DNA of 64,000 bases. Source: CAZCQG01 sp964500775. Its GTDB lineage: Bacteria; Campylobacterota; Campylobacteria; Campylobacterales; CAZCQG01. The notes under the pieces were generated by a model that did no database searches, was not told where the DNA came from, and was given only the letters and a program-made list of their open reading frames with translations. Positions 18,158-28,254 of this stretch are shown here, in pieces. Positions within the stretch are counted from its first letter, which is position 1. Each line of letters starts with the position of its first letter. Where the stretch lies: assembly GCA_964500775.1 (NCBI GenBank), contig CAZCQG010000003.1, positions 1-64,000 on the forward strand, in the 5' to 3' direction. Position numbers and translations under genes: made by a program.

Positions 18158-19735
18158 ATGTTAGGATATTGGATACCCGTACTCCACTCTCATTTGCCGT
18201 TTGTAAAGCATCCCGATTACGATTATTTTTTGGAAGAACATTGGCTATTTGAAGCAATAAGCGAGTGTTATATTCCGATTTTGATGCGTTTGAAGCAGCT
18301 AGAAGAAGAGGGTGTGGATTATAGACTTACCACTTCCGTCACGCCACCTTTGGCAGAGATGCTTGACGATAGCCATTTGATGGAAAAATATCTAAGGCAT
18401 CTAGATAGAACCATAGAGCTTGCCGTAAAAGAATCCAATAGAATAGGCGAGGGCGACGAGTTTTATCATATGCCGAGATTCTACATAGATAGATATGTAA
18501 AGATAAAAAATTTTTTTACCGATTTTTTGGATTACAACGTCCTCAACGGATACAGATATTTTATCAAGAGCGGGAAACTAGAGGTTATCACCTGCGGTGC
18601 AACGCACGGATTCTTACCCCTCCTTTCGGTGAACAACAAAGCGGTAGAGGTGCAGATTGAGGTTGCCGTACAGTCCCATGTGAAGCATTTCGGCATCCCG
18701 CCAAACGGCATTTGGCTACCGGAGTGTGCATACTATAATGGACTGGATGAGGTGCTTGCGAAATACGGCATTCGATTCTTTATCATAGATTCGCACGGTT
18801 TAGTGTATGGGACTCCGACCCCAAAATACGGAGTATTCGCTCCTGCGTATACGCATCACGGCGTAGCGGCATTCGGCAGAGACCCCGAGAGTAGCAAACA
18901 GGTTTGGAGCTCCAAAGAGGGGTATCCCGGCGATGTCGATTATCGTGATTTTTATAAAGATATAGGATACGAACTTGATTATGACTATATTAGACATTAT
19001 ATCGATCCCGACGGCGCGAGGGTTTTTACCGGCTTAAAGTACTATCGCGTCACGGGGGAGGGTGATGATAAGAGAGCCTACGTACCTGAAAATGCGATGA
19101 TAAAGGCAAGAGAACATGCGCAAAACTTTCACTTCAATAGAGTGAAACAATGTGAATACCTCTCTGGTTTGATGGATAGAAAGCCAATGATAGTTTCCCC
19201 GTACGATACGGAATTATTCGGTCATTGGTGGTTTGAAGGACCGGATTTTCTTTATTATCTATTTAAAGAGATGGATGCACACAAGAACATCAAGGCAATA
19301 ACGCCTATGGAGTATCTCTCGCAAGAGACGAAGAATCAAGTAATCAATCCTTCGCCTTCCTCGTGGGGAGACAAAGGGTACTACGACGTATGGCTCAATA
19401 GCGGAAATGATTGGATATATAGGCATTTACACCAAATGGCGGATAGTATGTGCACGTTGGCTAGAGAGAATGAACACGGAGTAGAGTTTAATCTCCATAG
19501 GGTGCTCAATCAGATGGCAAGAGAGCTACTGCTTGCTCAAAGTAGCGATTGGGCGTTTTTGATGACGACAAAAACTGCCGTAGAATATAGCATTCGCAGA
19601 ACCAAAGAGCACATTTCAAACTTTTTGAAACTACAGTCTATGTTTGAAGATAGAGAGATTGATTTTGATTTTTTAAGTCGCTGTGAGACGAAAAACTCCA
19701 TATTTAGTTTCTTGGATTATAAGGTTTTTCTATAA
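18158..19735 (+). CDS. GH57 1,4-alpha-glucan branching enzyme
   Basis: Introduces alpha-1,6 branches into glycogen. The 525-residue length fits GH57 branching enzymes such as Thermococcus TK1436. HSHLPFVKHP begins the barrel, and GIWLPECAYYNGLDEVL carries the catalytic Glu. PYDTELFGHWWFEGPDFL carries the acid/base Asp and the following aromatic pair typical of branching enzymes. The C-terminal helical domain (about 400-525) has the aromatic segment PSSWGDKGYYDVWLN. A strong AAGGAGGAGGG ribosome site precedes the ATG by a few bases. No GH13-type glgB is seen, so this is probably the branching activity. It abuts the glucokinase gene with no spacer. Confidence 0.9.
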   Translation: MLGYWIPVLHSHLPFVKHPDYDYFLEEHWLFEAISECYIPILMRLKQLEEEGVDYRLTTSVTPPLAEMLDDSHLMEKYLRHLDRTIELAVKESNRIGEGDEFYHMPRFYIDRYVKIKNFFTDFLDYNVLNGYRYFIKSGKLEVITCGATHGFLPLLSVNNKAVEVQIEVAVQSHVKHFGIPPNGIWLPECAYYNGLDEVLAKYGIRFFIIDSHGLVYGTPTPKYGVFAPAYTHHGVAAFGRDPESSKQVWSSKEGYPGDVDYRDFYKDIGYELDYDYIRHYIDPDGARVFTGLKYYRVTGEGDDKRAYVPENAMIKAREHAQNFHFNRVKQCEYLSGLMDRKPMIVSPYDTELFGHWWFEGPDFLYYLFKEMDAHKNIKAITPMEYLSQETKNQVINPSPSSWGDKGYYDVWLNSGNDWIYRHLHQMADSMCTLARENEHGVEFNLHRVLNQMARELLLAQSSDWAFLMTTKTAVEYSIRRTKEHISNFLKLQSMFEDREIDFDFLSRCETKNSIFSFLDYKVFL

Positions 19736-20575
19736 TTGAAAGAGCTTATCGTTGATGCCGGCGGTACGAATTTTAGAGCACTTTTAGAGACTGACGGGAG
19801 AGAGACGAAGAGATTTCACGCCGATTATACACAACGAGGTTTTTTGGCATTGCTCGAAGAGGGCGTGTGTCAACACGGACCCGATGTCGTGTCAATATCC
19901 TTTGCGGGGCAAATAGAGGATGGGACGATAAAATCTTCTCCGAATATCCCCATAGCTCCGATGAATATCGCTCGTTATTTCCGAGAAAAGTATGATGTCG
20001 AACTTTTTATAGATAATGATTTGAATTGCGCGGCATTGGCGGAGAGTGAGTATTTCGGCGTAGATCATACGCTAGTCGTGTATTCGGGTACGGGGCTAGG
20101 AGGTGCGTATGTGAGCGGGGGAAAAATTTTGCGCGGCGCACATAATCAAGCTCTTGAGATTGGGCATATTCCCTACAAAAAAACACCGTTATTGTGCGGA
20201 TGCGGAAAAAGCGATTGTATAGAGCTTTTTGCGTCGGGAAGCGGTATCGCAAAAAGAATTAAACTACTGGGTTTAGAAGACAAAAACGAACTTGAGAATC
20301 TCATCAAAAGCGAAGATACACGTTTGCGAGAGATCTATGATGATTACATCGACGCAATGGGTTTTGCACTAGGAAGTGCCATTACGCTGCTCAATCCTTC
20401 GCTGATCGTTTTAGGCGGAGGAGTCTATAATGCAAATCGCGAGAGAGTACATCACGCACTCGTCGAATCTGCTAAAAAATACGCTATGCCGGTATCAATA
20501 GATTCTCTACGGTTTGAGAGCTCGCGACTTGCCGATGCGGGGATACTTGGAGCGAGATTGCTAAAGAGGCTTTAG
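19736..20575 (+). CDS. ROK-family glucokinase
   Basis: Phosphorylates glucose (or a close sugar) with ATP. The 279-residue protein has the ATP-binding motif DAGGTNFRALL, the catalytic region DNDLNCAALAE, and GTGLGGAYV. The ROK zinc motif CGCGKSDCIELFASG and the preceding EIGHI histidine are intact. Start is TTG at 19736, immediately after the branching-enzyme stop with zero spacing. It is the last gene of the run: the next gene is convergent. Glucose released from glycogen or trehalose-like sugars by the GH57 enzymes could be returned to glucose 6-phosphate by this enzyme. Sugar specificity is inferred from context. Confidence 0.85.
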   Translation: MKELIVDAGGTNFRALLETDGRETKRFHADYTQRGFLALLEEGVCQHGPDVVSISFAGQIEDGTIKSSPNIPIAPMNIARYFREKYDVELFIDNDLNCAALAESEYFGVDHTLVVYSGTGLGGAYVSGGKILRGAHNQALEIGHIPYKKTPLLCGCGKSDCIELFASGSGIAKRIKLLGLEDKNELENLIKSEDTRLREIYDDYIDAMGFALGSAITLLNPSLIVLGGGVYNANRERVHHALVESAKKYAMPVSIDSLRFESSRLADAGILGARLLKRL

Positions 20576-20594
20576 AGGGCTTGTTTATTATTGT

Positions 20595-22313
20595 TTAATC
20601 GGCAAGTAGGGTATCGATTTGTTGAATACAATTCATAAGTTTGGCATCAAAACGGTGAAGATTCTCCATACATTCCCCCGACAGAACTGCATTTCTAAAA
20701 GAGCGCAATTCATTCGTCAATAATTTAGCGTAATCGTATAAATCCGCTCGTGCGAGGGCATCAAGGTTTTCAAGAGCCGTTTTCTCTATCTTTGATACCA
20801 TTGAAGAGAGCGCATACCCTAATTCCTTATATTCATAAATCGTATTTAGGACTTGATGATAAGTAGCAAAATAGAGATAGAGCTTTCTCATAAACGCCGC
20901 ATCCAAGGTATCCTTCGCGTAAAAAATATCCAAAATCTCCGACTCAAGCGTCTCTATTTGCTCTAACGAATTTCTTTCGATTGAAGATATTTTTTTGTCG
21001 TTGGAATATGTAGATTTTGGATTTTGGGTATCTAGATGATGAATATTAAAAAAAACGGTATCATCGGACGCTTTGCAGTTCGTTTCAGAATCTTCAAATA
21101 TGCGAGTTTTTCTTTCATCGAAGCTCGTAATGAGATATTTGAGATTCTCGGTAAAATCAATCATCGATGCGCCTATCGTGTCAAGCGATTTATTATCGGC
21201 GACAAATATATCGTTTTGCCATACCCCGATGCTCTCGACGGTCGCAATGACTATTTCTTTAAAGCTGTTGTCGTTACCCGTGAGTATCCCGAAGTCGCCG
21301 TCTTCGAGTAAGACCATCATGGATACGAGTAAAGATACGATTTCATCAAAAACCTCAAAATCTTTTAAAAGTGCTTTATAATGAGCGATGGATTCGGCAA
21401 GGCGAATTGCTAGATTTTCGTCTTTGGGTTCTTTAATGAAGTTAAGTGCTTTTTTATAGACATCAAAGTAGAAAAGGCGTAGTTTTTCGGGATCGAATTT
21501 TTTCTTTTCGGAAAGCTCTAGTAGGGCAGCGAACGCCAACGTGTTTTTCTCTTCTTTCGCTCCGATGCTTTGTATATGGTCTTCTATGTTTTCAAGATTC
21601 TCTTGGATTCGACTATATTGCGGAGGGAGCTGTGAAAAATAGATCCTCCCCATCTCCGTAAAAATCGCATCAATTTTTTGCGAATCCCTCATTGTATTTG
21701 AAAAAAAATCGTATCCCGTATTTTCGAGTTCTACTAAAAAGCTCTTTCTAACGCAACTCTCTTTTGAAATATTTTTTTGTCTTAAAAAGGCGTAATTTCC
21801 TACGGTTTCATTTACGACCAAAGCCTCAAAGTAGTTGATATTTTTATCGTTTCTTTCGTACACGATCGTATTTTTATCGTTTTTCAGCGGATTGTTTTCC
21901 CACGCCCTAATCTTGTCGTAAACGCTATCAAGCGTGACGTTCTTGTTGTTCAAAAATAAACTCAACGCTTGATTGTTCGCACCGAAGCGCCTTTTGCCTA
22001 CCATACCCAAAACAAGCTCAAGTCTCTTTTTGTTGTCGATAGTAGCGTTTGCTATTTCAAGATAGTAGAGCCTATCGACCTTGAGGCTTTGCTCTTTGTA
22101 GGTGATCTCGTCTATAAAATTATTTTTCTCTTGCTTGTAATTGAGCAGATAAATAAAATGGCTATTTTGATCGTGCTCCGTGATAGAGATAAAGCACTTT
22201 TTATAAGGAAGGGTAGTATCGCCGTCTTCAAGCTCGAAACTAAAAGTATGGGCAAACTCTTTAAGTCTAGCTATTTTGTTCTTGATGCCGTATTTGCTCT
22301 CGAAAATAGCCAC
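20595..22313 (-). CDS. hypothetical protein partnered with the EAL-HDOD gene
   Basis: I do not recognise this 572-residue protein. It is cytoplasmic by appearance, with no signal peptide or membrane segment. The N-terminal 190 residues look mixed alpha/beta with an ITEHDQNSHFIYLL segment. From about 200 on it is strongly helical and charged, with an acidic linker near 410-450. A final helical bundle follows, containing YLYFATYHQVLNTIYEY. It starts 4 bases after the stop of the EAL-HDOD gene on the same strand, so the two are likely co-transcribed and may act together in signalling. It converges on the glucokinase gene with an 18-base gap. Confidence 0.7.
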   Translation of the reverse strand: MAIFESKYGIKNKIARLKEFAHTFSFELEDGDTTLPYKKCFISITEHDQNSHFIYLLNYKQEKNNFIDEITYKEQSLKVDRLYYLEIANATIDNKKRLELVLGMVGKRRFGANNQALSLFLNNKNVTLDSVYDKIRAWENNPLKNDKNTIVYERNDKNINYFEALVVNETVGNYAFLRQKNISKESCVRKSFLVELENTGYDFFSNTMRDSQKIDAIFTEMGRIYFSQLPPQYSRIQENLENIEDHIQSIGAKEEKNTLAFAALLELSEKKKFDPEKLRLFYFDVYKKALNFIKEPKDENLAIRLAESIAHYKALLKDFEVFDEIVSLLVSMMVLLEDGDFGILTGNDNSFKEIVIATVESIGVWQNDIFVADNKSLDTIGASMIDFTENLKYLITSFDERKTRIFEDSETNCKASDDTVFFNIHHLDTQNPKSTYSNDKKISSIERNSLEQIETLESEILDIFYAKDTLDAAFMRKLYLYFATYHQVLNTIYEYKELGYALSSMVSKIEKTALENLDALARADLYDYAKLLTNELRSFRNAVLSGECMENLHRFDAKLMNCIQQIDTLLAD

Positions 22314-22317
22314 CCCG

Positions 22318-23568
22318 TTACCCTTTTATGTTTTTTATATGATTAAACGTCCATTCAAAAGATTCTTTGAGCATATCGATATAGCTGTTCATATCGATAT
22401 TGAGTTTGTCCAAAAGCTCGATAAGTTGTTTGAAGTCGTTTTTTTCCGAAGCGATAGAGAGCTCGAGCATTACGCCGAGTACTCCGGAGCGGTTGATGAG
22501 GGCGTCTTTGATGTCGTTTTCAAAATTCGTGTCCATAATAACCGATTTGATGTCGGAGTTAAAAAGGGCATCTAAGGTGGATAAGATTCCTACTAAAAAT
22601 GCTTTTTCATTAAGCCTCCTGTCTACTTTTTTCGTGAGAGATTGCATAAGCTTGGCTCGAATCATCCCGCTTTCTAAAAGCGAAAGGGAATATTTACTCA
22701 TTTTAGAATCGGTGTACAAGAAGAGCAAAAGCCAAGTTTTGAGTGTTTTTCTACCGAGATAGTTTATAGCTTGCCTAATAGAGCTAATCTCATTTGTTTT
22801 CGCGACGGAAGCTCTATTGACGTATTGTAATAAATTGATAATGATGTCGGGATAGCTTCTCAATGTTTTTACTATAGATTCGGTATCTACGTCTCTATCG
22901 AGTTGATTATATATTTGAAACACCCCTTTTGCGCCGGGGGTGAGAGAGTGAAACTTGCTAGTATCGGGTTTGTGAAAGAAGAAACCTTGAAAGTGGGAAG
23001 CTCCGCAGTTCTTTGCTTCTTCGTATTTCTCTAGAGATTCGATTTTCTCTCCGATAACGACAATTTCGTCTTTGAGCGATTTCACGTACTTTATAAATTC
23101 AAACGCCTCTTTAAAACCGACGACCGAAAAATCGATTTTAATAAATTGCAGGTAGTCGATAAGTTCTTTAACCGATTTTTTTGATGCGTTGTCGCAATGA
23201 ATATTATCGATCGCGATCCCAATCCCTTTGTCTTTGATTTTTTGGAGTATCTCTAGATTCTCCGCTTTTGCATCATAAGAAGCTCTAACCTCGAATATAA
23301 AATTATTAAAATCCATAACTTCCAGTATATCTTCGGCGATACTAAGATCACCCCCGATATTTATGAAAACTTTATGATTTTCGAAAATATTTTTCGTATA
23401 GATATAGTTTGCGATGATGAAGACGACATTCGCGGTGGCTTTTCTATCATTAGGTTTGTTTGCGAGAGGGTTTTCCCCGTCTCTGTAAAAGACTTCATAG
23501 TACTCTATTTTTCCGGATGTATCAAAAATCGGCTGTCTTCCGAAATATATGCAATCGCTTGTTTCCAT
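22318..23568 (-). CDS. EAL-HDOD signalling protein (YuxH family)
   Basis: A 416-residue protein. It has an N-terminal EAL-like domain (about 1-205, opening YFGRQPIFDTSGKIEYYEV) and a C-terminal HDOD domain (about 210-400, with LLQYVNRA and SSIRQAINYLGRKTL). The EAL signature is replaced by YEVFYRDG, and the DDFGTG loop reads IDNIHCD, so c-di-GMP hydrolysis is unlikely. Such YuxH-type proteins are thought to act as regulators in c-di-GMP and motility networks. The start ATG at 23568 has AGGGAAG upstream and a candidate TACAAT -10 at 23603-23608. It heads a two-gene unit with the unknown protein downstream. Confidence 0.85.
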   Translation of the reverse strand: METSDCIYFGRQPIFDTSGKIEYYEVFYRDGENPLANKPNDRKATANVVFIIANYIYTKNIFENHKVFINIGGDLSIAEDILEVMDFNNFIFEVRASYDAKAENLEILQKIKDKGIGIAIDNIHCDNASKKSVKELIDYLQFIKIDFSVVGFKEAFEFIKYVKSLKDEIVVIGEKIESLEKYEEAKNCGASHFQGFFFHKPDTSKFHSLTPGAKGVFQIYNQLDRDVDTESIVKTLRSYPDIIINLLQYVNRASVAKTNEISSIRQAINYLGRKTLKTWLLLFLYTDSKMSKYSLSLLESGMIRAKLMQSLTKKVDRRLNEKAFLVGILSTLDALFNSDIKSVIMDTNFENDIKDALINRSGVLGVMLELSIASEKNDFKQLIELLDKLNIDMNSYIDMLKESFEWTFNHIKNIKG

Positions 23569-23602
23569 TGGCTTCCCTAAGCTTGTTTAGAAGGTTACGG
23601 AT

Positions 23603-23608
23603 ATTGTA
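23603..23608 (-). promoter_or_regulatory. candidate -10 box for the EAL-HDOD gene
   Basis: TACAAT on the minus strand in an 87-base gap, giving a predicted leader of about 28 bases before the ATG at 23568. The longer string TACAATATC is shared with the region before acnB. No clear -35 box is visible, which is usual in Campylobacterota. Confidence 0.35.
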
Positions 23609-23655
23609 GTGGTTTAAATCTTAAATGTAGAGTGTTGCGGTAGAAGAGAGGGGGC

Positions 23656-26223
23656 TTATAGTGCCCCTCTGTCCTTGAGTTTGTAATCTTTGATGAGATT
23701 AAAGTTGAGATATTTATATATCGTCTCCTCTTTACCCGCTATCTTACTAGGTACGATATTCATATACTCCTCTTTTGTAGGGATTCTGCCCAGCATAGCA
23801 CATACCGCCGCAAGCTCCGCGCTTCCGAGGTAGACTTGCGTATTTTTCCCCATTCTATTGTCAAAGTTTCTTGTGGAGGTGGAAAATACGACCGAGCCTT
23901 CTTTTGTTTGCGCTTGATTTCCCATACATAGCGAACAACCCGGCATTTCGATTCTCGCACCTGCACCGCCGAATATTGAGTAATACCCTTCATTTGTGAG
24001 TTGTCGCTCATCCATCTTTGTCGGAGGCGCTATCCATAGCGTGCTCGGAATCTGACCCGCTCCTTTGAGTACTTCACCGAGCGCTCTATAGTGACCGATG
24101 TTTGTCATACAGCTTCCTACGAATACCTCGTCGATTTTGCTAGGTCGATTGCTTGCTAGGACTTCGCTAAGTGTTGCTACGTCATCAGGGTCATTCGGGC
24201 AAGCGAGGATCGGCTCTTTTATTTCGTTTAAGTCTATCTCTATGATCTCGGCATACTCGGCATCGCTATCAGGCTCTAGAAGTTCCGGATTTTGGAGCCA
24301 CTTTTTCATCTTGTCGGCTCTTCTTTGGAGTGTTTTGGCATCTTCGTATCCGGCGGCAACCATCTCTTCGATAAGTTTGACGTTTGAGTTTATATATTCG
24401 ATTACCGGCTCTTTATTGAGACGTACGGTACAAGCCGCCGCACTTCTCTCGGCACTTGCGTCGCTTAGCTCAAACGCTTGTTCGACTTTGAGATTCGGTA
24501 GTCCTTCGATTTCTAAGATTCTTCCGTTGAATACGTTCTTTTTCCCTTTTTTCTCAACAGTCAACAACCCTTTTTTGATAGCATAGTAAGGAATTGCGTT
24601 TACCAAATCCCTTAGCGTGATTCCTTGCTGCATCTCCCCTTTGAAGCGTACAAGAACCGATTCCGGCATATCAAGCGGCATAGAACCAGTAACCGCGGCA
24701 AATGCTACAAGTCCGCTTCCTGCAGGAAAGGAGACACCGATCGGGAATCTCGTATGAGAATCTCCGCCCGTACCCACGGTATCAGGAAGCACCAATCTAT
24801 TGAGCCATGAGTGGATGACGCCATCGCCCGGTTTCAAGCTCACGCCTCCTCGACTAGAGATGAAGTATGGGAGCGTGGCGTGGAGTTTTACGTCCGCAGG
24901 CTTGGGATACGCCGCCGTGTGGCAGAAAGACTGCATCACGAGATCGGCACTAAAGCCGAGTGCGGCGAGTTCTTTTATCTCATCTCTCGTCATTGCACCC
25001 GTGGTATCTTGACTCCCTACGGTGAGGGTCATCGGTTCGCAGTATGTGCCGGGTCGCACGCCTGCTACGCCGCACGCTTTTCCGACCATTTTTTGCGCCA
25101 ACGTGTAGCCTTTGCCCGTGTCTTTTGGTTGTTCGGGTTTGGCAAATATCTCTTCTTTGCCCATTCCGAGTGCTTCTCTAGCTTTTGCAGTGAGACCTCT
25201 ACCGATGATAAGGGGGATTCTTCCTCCCGCGCGTATTTCATCCACAATCGTATTGGGAGAGAGCTTGAAAGTGCTGACGCACGCGCCGTTTTTGTGGATT
25301 TCCCCTTTATAGGGATAGACTTCGATCACATCGCCAGTCTCTAAGCTTGCGACATCAGCTTGAATAGGGAGTGCACCGCTATCTTCACAGGTATTGAAAA
25401 ATATCGGAGCTATAACACCGCCTATGACGATACCGCCCGTCTTTTTGTTCGGCACACCTTCTATATCATCACCCATATGCCAAATGACGCTATTGGCGGC
25501 AGACTTTCTAGAACTGCCGGTACCGACGACATCACCTACATATACTAGCGGGTGCCCTTTTGTTTTGAGTTCTTCTATCTTCTTGATACCCTCAGGCATT
25601 TTTGCTACGAGCATTGATTGGGCATGGAGCGGAATGTCGCTTCTTGTGAAAGCTTGACCTGCGGGACTTAAGTCGTCCGTGTTTGTCTCGCCGGGTACCT
25701 TGAAAACCGTGAGTGTCATTTTTTCAGCCAAAGGAGCTTTTTTTGTAAACCACTCCGCATTTGCCCAAGATTCTAATACCTCTTTTGCATATGTGTTGTT
25801 TTTACTCAATTCCACTACTTCATTGAAGTAATCATATACAAGGAGAGTGTCTTTGAGCTGTTCTGCCGCCTCTTTTGCTACTGCCGCATCGCTATTTTTA
25901 AGGGCATCGATAAGGGGTTTGACATTGTAGCCGCCGAGCATCTTGCCGAGCATTTTGACGGCATCGAGTTTGCTCACTCCTTCGCTTTGCTTGGTGCCTG
26001 CAACGATGTCGTTCAAAAAACCTGCTTTGACGTATGCAGCGTCGTCTACGCCGGGACTCACTCTGTTTGCCAAAAGGTCTACTAAGACCTCTTTATGTTG
26101 TATCGGGCTTTGAACGAGAAGGGTGCATAGCTCCTCTGTCTGTTTTGCATCTAACGGGAGCGGAGGGACGTTTTGCTCTTTTCGCTCTGCTACGTGTTTA
26201 TTATAGTTTTCCAAAAAACTCAT
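23656..26223 (-). CDS. acnB: aconitate hydratase B
   Basis: Interconverts citrate and isocitrate in the oxidative or reductive TCA cycle, using a [4Fe-4S] cluster. The 855-residue length and domain order (N-terminal HEAT-like domain, swivel domain, then catalytic domains) are those of Acn[22 protein letters not shown] and [13 protein letters not shown] belong to the swivel domain. [11 protein letters not shown] and [14 protein letters not shown] carry active-site and cluster residues, and [13 protein letters not shown] supplies the last two cluster cysteines. The ATG at 26223 has GAAGGAG 7 bases upstream. In Campylobacterota AcnB serves the TCA cycle, in sulfur oxidisers often the reductive direction. 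Confidence 0.97.
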   Translation of the reverse strand: MSFLENYNKHVAERKEQNVPPLPLDAKQTEELCTLLVQSPIQHKEVLVDLLANRVSPGVDDAAYVKAGFLNDIVAGTKQSEGVSKLDAVKMLGKMLGGYNVKPLIDALKNSDAAVAKEAAEQLKDTLLVYDYFNEVVELSKNNTYAKEVLESWANAEWFTKKAPLAEKMTLTVFKVPGETNTDDLSPAGQAFTRSDIPLHAQSMLVAKMPEGIKKIEELKTKGHPLVYVGDVVGTGSSRKSAANSVIWHMGDDIEGVPNKKTGGIVIGGVIAPIFFNTCEDSGALPIQADVASLETGDVIEVYPYKGEIHKNGACVSTFKLSPNTIVDEIRAGGRIPLIIGRGLTAKAREALGMGKEEIFAKPEQPKDTGKGYTLAQKMVGKACGVAGVRPGTYCEPMTLTVGSQDTTGAMTRDEIKELAALGFSADLVMQSFCHTAAYPKPADVKLHATLPYFISSRGGVSLKPGDGVIHSWLNRLVLPDTVGTGGDSHTRFPIGVSFPAGSGLVAFAAVTGSMPLDMPESVLVRFKGEMQQGITLRDLVNAIPYYAIKKGLLTVEKKGKKNVFNGRILEIEGLPNLKVEQAFELSDASAERSAAACTVRLNKEPVIEYINSNVKLIEEMVAAGYEDAKTLQRRADKMKKWLQNPELLEPDSDAEYAEIIEIDLNEIKEPILACPNDPDDVATLSEVLASNRPSKIDEVFVGSCMTNIGHYRALGEVLKGAGQIPSTLWIAPPTKMDERQLTNEGYYSIFGGAGARIEMPGCSLCMGNQAQTKEGSVVFSTSTRNFDNRMGKNTQVYLGSAELAAVCAMLGRIPTKEEYMNIVPSKIAGKEETIYKYLNFNLIKDYKLKDRGAL

Positions 26224-26254
26224 TTACAATCTCCTTCAGTTGTTGATTGGAGAT

Positions 26255-26260
26255 ATTGTA
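26255..26260 (-). promoter_or_regulatory. candidate -10 box for acnB
   Basis: TACAAT on the minus strand, predicting transcription from about 26248 and a leader near 25 bases. The flanking TACAATATC string repeats the one before the EAL-HDOD gene. Confidence 0.35.
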
Positions 26261-26335
26261 ACAGATTAATGGCGAAGATTCTAATAAATGTTTCTTAGTG
26301 TAACAATAAAGCACGAGGATATGTAGAAAATAGTA

Positions 26336-26370
26336 ACACCCAAGGAGCAACTCTGTTGCAACTTGAGTGT
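26336..26370 (-). terminator. interrupted hairpin between dnaJ and acnB
   Basis: Stems acac/gtgt, caag/cttg and gcaac/gttgc stack with small bulges around a 3-base loop. It lies about 34 bases after the dnaJ stop and upstream of the candidate acnB promoter, so a dnaJ terminator is the simplest reading. A competing pairing between aaccca-type and tgggtt-type arms spans about 26335-26382. No long T-run follows. Confidence 0.45.
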
Positions 26371-26403
26371 AGTCCTATGGGTTAAAGTGTAAAATCGTAA
26401 CTT

Positions 26404-27558
26404 CTATCCCTTTTTTTCTTCTTCGCCTAGCGAGAACCACCCTTTGATTTTATCCACGACGCTTTCAAAGATTCCTTCGTGCGGTACGCCGTCATACCCG
26501 AAACTCTTGTGTAGCTCTTCGATAAGTTCTCTTTGTTTGTCGCTCAATTTTTCTGGGAAAAGTATTTTGATTTGGACTACGAGATTCCCTTTGAGTCCAC
26601 TTCTGACATTCTTGATCCCTTCGCCGCGGAAGGTGAATTGTTGTTTGTCTTTGGCGGTTGTCGGGAGTTTTAGCTCCACTTCCCCTACGAGGGTAGGAAT
26701 CTTAATCTTTGCGCCGAGACATATTTGGGTGAAAAATACGGGCATTTCCAAATAAATATCGTCTCCGTGGCGTATAAAATGATCATCTTCTTCTACTTCT
26801 ACGATGAGATAGAGATCGCCTCTAGTTTGATTCTTGCCGATGTTTCCTTTATTGGCGACGCGGATTCTATTGCCCGTGTCGACCCCCTCCGGTATCGAGA
26901 CCTCGATAGTTTCTTCGACACTCTCAAAGCCCTCACCCTTGCATTTACCGCAGCGATCCTTAGCGATTTGCCCCTCGCCTTTACATCTAGGGCAAGTTTG
27001 GGAAAATGTCATAAACCCTTGTCGCATATACACTTGTCCTTGACCGCCGCAGTCAGGACATGAGGTGAGCTTGCCCTCTTTTGCACCCGTACCGCTACAT
27101 TCGCTACACGCTTTCTTGTAGGTATATTTGAGCTCCTTTTTACAGCCGAATACCGCTTCCTTGAAAGAGAGGCGTAATTCAATCGCATTATCAAGGTTAT
27201 ATTTCTCTCTATCTTTTTTCTTGCCTCTTCCTCTTCCCCCTCCAAACCCTGCTCCGAATACCGATTCAAATACCGAACCCAAATCCTCGAATATATCCTC
27301 AAACCCTCCGCTAAAGCCGTGATAACCGCTATTTTCTAGACCCGCTTTGCCGTATCTGTCGTATAGCGCTTTTTTATCGGGGTCACTCAATACTTGATAG
27401 GCTTCGTTGACGGCTTTAAACTTTTCCTCTGCTTCTTTATCTCCCTGATTTCTATCGGGGTGGTATTTCATCGCTAGTTTTCTGTATGCCTTTTTTATCT
27501 CATCGGGAGTGGCATTTTTATTTGTTTCCAATAATTCGTAATAATCTTGCTCAACCAA
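26404..27558 (-). CDS. dnaJ: chaperone protein DnaJ
   Basis: Co-chaperone that stimulates DnaK ATPase. The 384-residue protein has the J domain with HPD (KYHPDRNQG). A Gly/Phe-rich linker follows. Four zinc-finger repeats come next, [24 protein letters not shown] and CGKCKGEG. The C-terminal substrate-binding domains end the protein. Start is TTG at 27558 (MVEQDYYE), with AGGAG 6 bases upstream. No dnaK or grpE is adjacent. Complete and typical in length. Confidence 0.97.
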   Translation of the reverse strand: MVEQDYYELLETNKNATPDEIKKAYRKLAMKYHPDRNQGDKEAEEKFKAVNEAYQVLSDPDKKALYDRYGKAGLENSGYHGFSGGFEDIFEDLGSVFESVFGAGFGGGRGRGKKKDREKYNLDNAIELRLSFKEAVFGCKKELKYTYKKACSECSGTGAKEGKLTSCPDCGGQGQVYMRQGFMTFSQTCPRCKGEGQIAKDRCGKCKGEGFESVEETIEVSIPEGVDTGNRIRVANKGNIGKNQTRGDLYLIVEVEEDDHFIRHGDDIYLEMPVFFTQICLGAKIKIPTLVGEVELKLPTTAKDKQQFTFRGEGIKNVRSGLKGNLVVQIKILFPEKLSDKQRELIEELHKSFGYDGVPHEGIFESVVDKIKGWFSLGEEEKKG

Positions 27559-27666
27559 AGGTATCTCCTAAAATAGCTTCAAAGTGATTTGTTTGTTTAA
27601 AAAGTCGTGGATTCTAACACAATTAAATTTATCGTCTACTAAAGGGAGATCGGGTACATTTACGGT

Positions 27667-28242
27667 ATGAAAAATAGAGGTTTGGCAAAATTTTATAAGC
27701 TCGTAGAATCGCTAGAGCAACTCCCTACGATAGGGAAGAAATCTGCTCAAAAACTAGCCTACTTAATGGTGAGTAGCGAAAAGTTCAATGCTCTGAAGCT
27801 CGCACACGCTATCGAAGATGCGATCACCTCCGTGCAAAAATGTCAAAAATGCGGTTCGCTCTGTGAAGATGAGTTTTGTGATTTTTGCGTCGATCCTTTG
27901 AGGAGTAACGGGAGACTTTGTATCGTAGAGAGCGCAAAAGATGTCTTTGTCATCGAAGAATCAAGCAGTTACGACGGAAGATTTTTTGTTTTAGAGAGTT
28001 TGGAAGGGTGCGATTTCGACCATCTGCGCGAGATGATAAAAAACGATAACATCCAAGAGATCATCTTCGCTCTCACACCCTCTCTGGCAAACGATACGAT
28101 CATCTTTTATATGGAAGACAAACTCGGTGATTTGGGGCTTGCTTTCACTAAAATAGCCCAAGGTGTTCCCACGGGAGTAAACCTTGAAAATGTCGATTTC
28201 GCCTCGGTGCATAAAGCATTTGAGAATCGTGTAAAAGTGTAA
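27667..28242 (+). CDS. recR: recombination protein RecR
   Basis: DNA-gap-binding protein of the RecFOR recombination pathway. The 191-residue protein has the helix-hairpin-helix region LPTIGKKSAQKLAYLMV. The C4 zinc finger CQKCGSLCEDEFCDFC follows, and then a Toprim domain with CIVESAKDVFVIEES. RecR normally acts with RecO and RecF; the latter is often missing in Campylobacterota. It is divergent from dnaJ, with a 108-base AT-rich gap holding both promoters. The ribosome site before the ATG is weak (a GGGAG about 17 bases upstream). Confidence 0.95.
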   Translation: MKNRGLAKFYKLVESLEQLPTIGKKSAQKLAYLMVSSEKFNALKLAHAIEDAITSVQKCQKCGSLCEDEFCDFCVDPLRSNGRLCIVESAKDVFVIEESSSYDGRFFVLESLEGCDFDHLREMIKNDNIQEIIFALTPSLANDTIIFYMEDKLGDLGLAFTKIAQGVPTGVNLENVDFASVHKAFENRVKV

Positions 28243-28254
28243 TACAGATGGAAT

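Noticed and set aside
24098..24586. 162-codon open frame opposite acnB
   Set aside because: Antisense shadow of a strongly conserved gene, low-complexity Ser/Ile-rich product, no ribosome site.
26224..26403. Riboswitch or iron-responsive leader before acnB
   Set aside because: No known riboswitch core could be recognised, and the best promoter candidate lies downstream of the hairpins.
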